Of a DNA stretch of 8,143 nucleotides, positions 5,819 to 8,143 are shown one piece after another; position 1 is the stretch's first letter, and each line of letters starts with the position of its first letter. A program made the translations under genes and the position numbers. Source of the stretch: Bryobacterales bacterium (GTDB lineage Bacteria > Cyanobacteriota > Vampirovibrionia > Obscuribacterales > Obscuribacteraceae); the NCBI GenBank assembly GCA_903970295.1, contig CAJCHQ010000504.1, forward strand, positions 1-8,143. Direction: 5' to 3'. The notes below the pieces were generated by a model that was not told the DNA's origin, did not search any database, and saw only the letters and a program-made list of their open reading frames with translations.

Positions 5819-6226
5819 CTAGCCGGCCATTTTGTGGCACGACTCAGCGCATTTCTTGCATTCGTCCATACAGTCCTTCAGCTTCGGATCGTTCGCTTCT
5901 TCGCACGATTTGGCGCAGGCATTGCATACATCGGCGCAGACCTTGCACACTTCCGGATGGAATTGCGAACCACGACTGAGGAAATCATGGCTGGTTTTGC
6001 AGATCGATGCACAATCAGCCAGTAGCTTCAGACGCTTTTCTGATGCGATTTTACCGCCGGCGCCCTTGACGTACTCCTCAGCCTTTTCGCATTTTGACTG
6101 ACAAGTGGAACAATGTTCTTCGCAGCCGGCCATCGACATGCCACCATCTTTAGCTTGAGCACTGAAAACAAACCCACCAAGAACAAATAAAGCCAGCACA
6201 AAACACGCGAGAATAATTCTCTTCAT
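5819..6226 (-). CDS. Exported four-helix-bundle copper-binding protein (Csp/DUF326 family)
   Basis: A 135-residue Cys-rich protein resembling copper storage proteins, whose four-helix bundles bind many Cu(I) ions through inward-facing Cys. A Sec-type signal peptide is clear (MKRIILACFVLALFVLGG, then FSAQA before K26). The mature part carries 15 Cys: 35, 39, 42, 46, 72, 76, 94, 97, 101, 104, 108, 119, 123, 126 and 130, mostly CxxC or CxxxC spaced so that they fall on one helix face, with HPEVC (90-94) and a CMDECKKCAESCHK segment at the C-terminus. ATG 6226 is the start because AGGAG (6238-6234) is 7 nt upstream; the in-frame ATG 6232 is only 1 nt from it. Characterised exported Csp1 uses a Tat signal; no twin arginine is present here. 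It lies 84 nt downstream of a Cys-rich exported protein gene, probably in one transcript. Storage or buffering of copper outside the cytoplasm is inferred. Confidence 0.9.
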   Translation of the reverse strand: MKRIILACFVLALFVLGGFVFSAQAKDGGMSMAGCEEHCSTCQSKCEKAEEYVKGAGGKIASEKRLKLLADCASICKTSHDFLSRGSQFHPEVCKVCADVCNACAKSCEEANDPKLKDCMDECKKCAESCHKMAG

Positions 6227-6233
6227 TAGCATT

Positions 6234-6238
6234 CTCCT
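6234..6238 (-). promoter_or_regulatory. Ribosome binding site fixing the Csp-like start
   Basis: AGGAG on the minus strand is 7 nt from ATG 6226 but only 1 nt from the in-frame ATG 6232, so the inner ATG is the better start. Confidence 0.8.
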
Positions 6239-6310
6239 AATTGATTGAAGTAAAACCAGTCCTTAAGCCATTCTTAAGCAATTCTTTAGCGATTAAAGGA
6301 ACGGTGTTCT

Positions 6311-6700
6311 TTAGATCAGCAGGCTTCCATGCAAGAGATAAAGTTTGTCTGGTCCTGTCACCAGTGCCATTGACGAACGATTGTAGGTTTTCAATTGGGC
6401 ACAAGCTTCTGTGCGCAACTTCGGCAACGCGAAGGCAGGAAGCAGGGGTTCTTCTTTGACCCGACTGAGGTCGGGAACTGCTCCCGAATAAGTTGCTAAA
6501 AGCGGGCTCTGTTCGGCGCATTCGCAACAACTGCCAGAGACGGTATTTTCTCCCGCCGCACAACAAGGCATTGTCGATATTATCGAAGGCGCGGCGCTTT
6601 GACTGCAGTCGCTGGCGCAACGAAGTTGGCACAATTGACCAAACATGAGCAGCAAAGTGCTCAAAAGCAGTGACAGTGTTTTAGTTGCGCGCATATGCAT
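6311..6700 (-). CDS. Small Cys-rich exported protein, unrecognised family
   Basis: I do not recognise this 129-residue protein. Its N-terminus (MRATKTLSLLLSTLLLMFG) is a clear signal peptide or membrane anchor. Nine Cys are present: 24, 28, 32, 46, 47, 58, 59, 61 and 100. They include two CC pairs and a CCEC motif in residues 44-61, a pattern suited to soft metal ions such as Cu(I). The second half has few Cys, a Pro/Leu-rich middle, and ends in the hydrophobic segment LYLLHGSLLI. It is 84 nt upstream of the Csp-like copper protein gene on the same strand with no terminator visible between, so a shared transcript and a metal role are inferred. The start may be ATG 6700 or ATG 6694; neither has a ribosome binding site. 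A frame overlapping on the same strand (6237-6632) lacks a signal peptide and is Arg-rich, so this frame is preferred. Confidence 0.65.
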   Translation of the reverse strand: MHMRATKTLSLLLSTLLLMFGQLCQLRCASDCSQSAAPSIISTMPCCAAGENTVSGSCCECAEQSPLLATYSGAVPDLSRVKEEPLLPAFALPKLRTEACAQLKTYNRSSMALVTGPDKLYLLHGSLLI

Positions 6701-6736
6701 TCAGTCAGTAAAAAAAGACAACTCAACTCACTACCG

Positions 6737-6766
6737 AGTATAACTCAATGGCAACCGATGCTACAA
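6737..6766 (-). promoter_or_regulatory. Promoter for the Cys-rich protein/Csp transcript
   Basis: TATACT (6742-6737), 5 of 6 to the -10 consensus, is preceded after 18 nt by TTGTAG (6766-6761), a weak -35. The -10 lies within GAGT-ATA-ACTC (6736-6746), a small inverted repeat that a repressor could use. Transcription would begin near 6729. The -35 overlaps the T tract of the osmC terminator, so the units abut. Confidence 0.45.
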
Positions 6767-6793
6767 AAAGAGGAGGTCTTCCGACCCCCTCTT
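6765..6793 (-). terminator. Intrinsic terminator of osmC
   Basis: On the minus strand GAGGGGGTC pairs with GACCTCCTC (one G-U) around the loop GGAA, extended by AA/TT and followed directly by five T residues (A6765-A6769 on the plus strand). It begins about 20 nt beyond the osmC stop codon and is the clearest intrinsic terminator in the window. Confidence 0.9.
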
Positions 6794-6813
6794 CAGACCG
6801 CAGATTAGTGAAA

Positions 6814-7251
6814 TTAGACAGCAGCCTTTGCTTCCAATTTTGCCGACATCGTGATCTTCGTGTTGAACAACTTGGAGATAGGGCAGCCGGTTTTGGCTTC
6901 CTGAGCGGCCTTTTCGAATTGAGCTTCAGTGGCATTGGGAACGCGGGCTGTCACTTCCAGATGCACTTCGGTCACGGCGAAACCGCTGTCGAGTTTTTCA
7001 ACAGTGACCGTAGCCGTGGTATGAATGCTTTCCGGTTTCAATTCGGCTTGTCCGAGCTGATTGGAAAGAGCCATGGAGAAGCAACCAGCATGCGCGGCGG
7101 CGATTAATTCTTCCGGATTTGTACCGGCACCGCTTTCAAAACGGCTGCTGAATGAATACTGCGTATTGGAGAGGACGCCACTGTCTGTGGAGACTGTGCC
7201 TTTACCATCTTTCAATCCGCCGTTCCAAACTGCTGATCCTTTACGTTTCAT
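6814..7251 (-). CDS. osmC: OsmC family peroxiredoxin
   Basis: OsmC-type proteins are cytosolic dimeric thiol peroxidases that reduce organic hydroperoxides. This 145-residue protein follows the family from end to end: KGTVSTDSGVL (17-27), YSFSSRFE with the conserved Arg (R37), GTNPEELIAAAHAGCFSMAL with E47 and the peroxidatic Cys (C57), and KTGCPISKLF with the resolving Cys (C123). It is close in length and motif order to E. coli OsmC, and closer to OsmC than to Ohr by the GTVSTDSGVL and GTNPEEL segments. The start ATG 7251 has AAGGAG about 9 nt upstream. It is followed by a strong terminator and appears to be transcribed alone. Its upstream region contains a 15-bp palindrome over a TATAGT box. 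A DoxX-like gene is divergent to it. Identification is firm; the natural peroxide substrate is unknown. Confidence 0.94.
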   Translation of the reverse strand: MKRKGSAVWNGGLKDGKGTVSTDSGVLSNTQYSFSSRFESGAGTNPEELIAAAHAGCFSMALSNQLGQAELKPESIHTTATVTVEKLDSGFAVTEVHLEVTARVPNATEAQFEKAAQEAKTGCPISKLFNTKITMSAKLEAKAAV

Positions 7252-7317
7252 ATTTTCAACTCCTTGAGAAAGTCTGCGCGGTTTCGACGCAACACCCTGG
7301 CTGCGATGCGGCTTTCA

Positions 7318-7334
7318 CTATATCGACTCGATAT
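7318..7334 (-). promoter_or_regulatory. osmC -10 region overlapped by a perfect palindrome
   Basis: ATATCGA-C-TCGATAT (7320-7334) is a perfect 15-nt inverted repeat. Minus-strand TATAGT (7323-7318) is a good -10 hexamer that overlaps one arm, and TAAAAT (7338-7333) is another candidate at the other edge. No strong -35 is visible. A dimeric repressor bound here would block osmC transcription. The arms are not the AATTGTA-like arms I associate with OhrR. Confidence 0.5.
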
Positions 7335-7415
7335 TTTAACAGCTTTACTACGCTCGACCGCCAACGTACCCGGAACCTTAATCTCGCCTGGCCAGATCAA
7401 CTAGAATTCCCACCA

Positions 7416-7426
7416 GTTGTGACAAC
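7416..7426. promoter_or_regulatory. Short palindrome upstream of the DoxX-like gene
   Basis: GTTGT-G-ACAAC is a perfect 11-nt inverted repeat, 36 nt before the TTG start of the DoxX-like gene and just downstream of a TAGAAT hexamer (7402-7407) that could be its -10. The role is uncertain. Confidence 0.3.
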
Positions 7427-7462
7427 AGCTAGATAGACTGTGACGAACGCTCGAGCAAACTT

Positions 7463-7870
7463 TTGAAATTCTCCCTGGCCAACAGTGCAACTCGCCGAGG
7501 ACTGGCAATCTATTTGCTAGCCACTTTCTTTGTCTTGGTCGGCTGCCTGCATTTCATCCATCCACGACCGTTTGTTATGATCGTGCCTGATTATCTTCCC
7601 CATCCGCGGCTGCTCGTCTTCATTTCCGGCTTTGTTGAAATCTTGGCGGGGAGTGGATTGATTGCCGCCAAAAGTAGAAGATGGGCCGGCATCTGCCTGA
7701 TTGCTCTTTTAATCGCCGTCTTTCCAGCCAATATAAACATGGCGATTAAAGCCCCAAACACAGGCTCGGTCATCGATTGGCTGCTCTGGCTCCGGTTACC
7801 TTTGCAGCCTGTTCTGGGCTGCGTCATTTGGCGCTTGGCCGTCGCCTCCCAAAAGAGACGCGACGAGTGA
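7463..7870 (+). CDS. DoxX-like integral membrane protein
   Basis: A 135-residue membrane protein with four predicted helices at about 13-32, 50-68, 73-94 and 105-127. The segment GCLHFIHPRPFVMIVPDYLP (27-46), the GFVEILAGSGL helix (56-66) and the FPANINMAI stretch (87-95) match the general pattern of DoxX/DoxD-like proteins. Some members of this superfamily take part in quinone-linked thiol or sulfur oxidation; in mycobacteria a DoxX protein works with a superoxide dismutase and a thiol regulator. The substrate here is not readable. The start is a TTG at 7463: an in-frame TAG at 7430 and the lack of any upstream ATG or GTG leave no better choice, and no good ribosome binding site is visible. 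It is divergent from osmC across 211 nt, consistent with a redox-stress role. The family call is likely rather than certain. Confidence 0.75.
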   Translation: MKFSLANSATRRGLAIYLLATFFVLVGCLHFIHPRPFVMIVPDYLPHPRLLVFISGFVEILAGSGLIAAKSRRWAGICLIALLIAVFPANINMAIKAPNTGSVIDWLLWLRLPLQPVLGCVIWRLAVASQKRRDE

Positions 7871-7924
7871 GGTTGCGGATAAAAAAACAGGCTGCGGCGG
7901 AACAAAACTCGACAGTCCCAGATC

Positions 7925-7955
7925 TTTACATCCAACCAAAAGATTGTGATATGTT
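7925..7955 (+). promoter_or_regulatory. Candidate promoter for the SCP2-like gene
   Basis: TTTACA (7925-7930) is a fair -35. TATGTT (7950-7955) lies 19 nt on, or GATATG (7948-7953) 17 nt on, as a weak -10. It sits 25 nt before the start codon. The 12-mer TTACATCCAACC at its left end also occurs at 1676-1687 upstream of copA. Confidence 0.35.
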
Positions 7956-7979
7956 AAGGAAAAGGGAGATCTACTTACT

Positions 7980-8143
7980 ATGCCAATCTTTGCCGATACA
8001 GACCAGCTTTACAGCGTGATGCGTGAACTCTGGGTGCAAATCAAGGCTGACAAATCGATGTCGGAAGAATTGCTGAAATCGCGCTTGATTGTGCGTTTTC
8101 ACTATCATGACCCGGAAGGTTACATCACGATCGACGGCAGTGA
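7980..8143 (+). CDS. Probable SCP2 sterol-carrier-domain protein (5' part)
   Basis: The first 54 codons of a gene that runs off the right edge. The reading MPIFADTDQLYSVMRELW, followed by a Lys/Glu-rich helix and LIVRFHYHDPEGYITIDGS, resembles the start of bacterial SCP2 sterol-binding-domain proteins, which begin with a helix and then strands carrying a VIRF...DPEG.ITID-like segment. Such proteins bind lipids or other hydrophobic molecules in a tunnel; the ligand is unknown. The start ATG 7980 has GGGAG (7964-7968) 11 nt upstream, slightly long but acceptable. The gene is downstream of the DoxX-like gene by 109 nt and probably has its own promoter. With only about half of a usual domain visible, the call is tentative. 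Confidence 0.6.
   Translation, partial: MPIFADTDQLYSVMRELWVQIKADKSMSEELLKSRLIVRFHYHDPEGYITIDGS

Noticed and set aside
6237..6632. Alternative minus-strand frame overlapping the Cys-rich protein gene
   Set aside because: It is Arg/Leu-rich, has no signal peptide or domain, and overlaps a frame with a clear signal peptide and an ordered Cys pattern.
6748..7107. Plus-strand frame opposite osmC, with an AGGAGG-like sequence at 6771
   Set aside because: The protein has no recognisable features and is antisense to a certain osmC; the AGGAGG is part of the osmC terminator stem.

Overview
The window looks like chromosomal DNA, by eye roughly half G+C, from a non-photosynthetic relative of the Cyanobacteria (Melainabacteria/Vampirovibrionia, possibly close to Candidatus Obscuribacter). 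The main evidence is a clear DUF3370 protein (4245-5636), a family I know mainly from Cyanobacteria, alongside house-keeping and metal/redox genes. This placement is an inference from gene content; no rRNA is present to settle it.

Layout. The left edge (1-675, minus) is the ribosomal protein L10 gene, whose 3' end is a 24-bp tandem repeat giving L10 an Ala/Glu/Lys/Pro tail that runs off the window. Upstream (676 to about 936) is a leader with a chain of hairpins ending in an intrinsic terminator 57 nt before the L10 start, as expected for an attenuated L10 leader. A small thioredoxin-like [2Fe-2S] ferredoxin (1271-1579, plus) follows. After a GC-rich intergenic region with a strong TATAAT box and a branched-RNA-like leader comes a copper-type P1B ATPase with YHS and heavy-metal-binding N-terminal domains (1860-4223, plus). 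Convergent to it is the exported DUF3370 protein (4245-5636, minus). Next, on the minus strand, is a likely two-gene unit: a Cys-rich exported protein of unknown family (6311-6700) and a Cys-rich four-helix-bundle copper-binding (Csp/DUF326) protein (5819-6226). Then come osmC (6814-7251, minus) with a strong terminator and a palindromic promoter, a divergent DoxX-like membrane protein (7463-7870, plus), and the 5' end of a probable SCP2 sterol-carrier-domain protein (7980 onward, plus).

How the parts fit. The ATPase would export cytosolic Cu(I), and the secreted Csp-like protein and its Cys-rich partner could bind it outside the membrane. OsmC and DoxX fit handling of peroxides and thiol stress, which copper provokes. 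No copper regulator (CsoR, CueR, CopY) is encoded in the window, so the leader RNA before the ATPase and the palindromes before the ferredoxin and osmC are the most interesting unexplained signals. I saw no transposase, CRISPR array, tRNA, rRNA or phage gene, and no complete novel multi-gene system.
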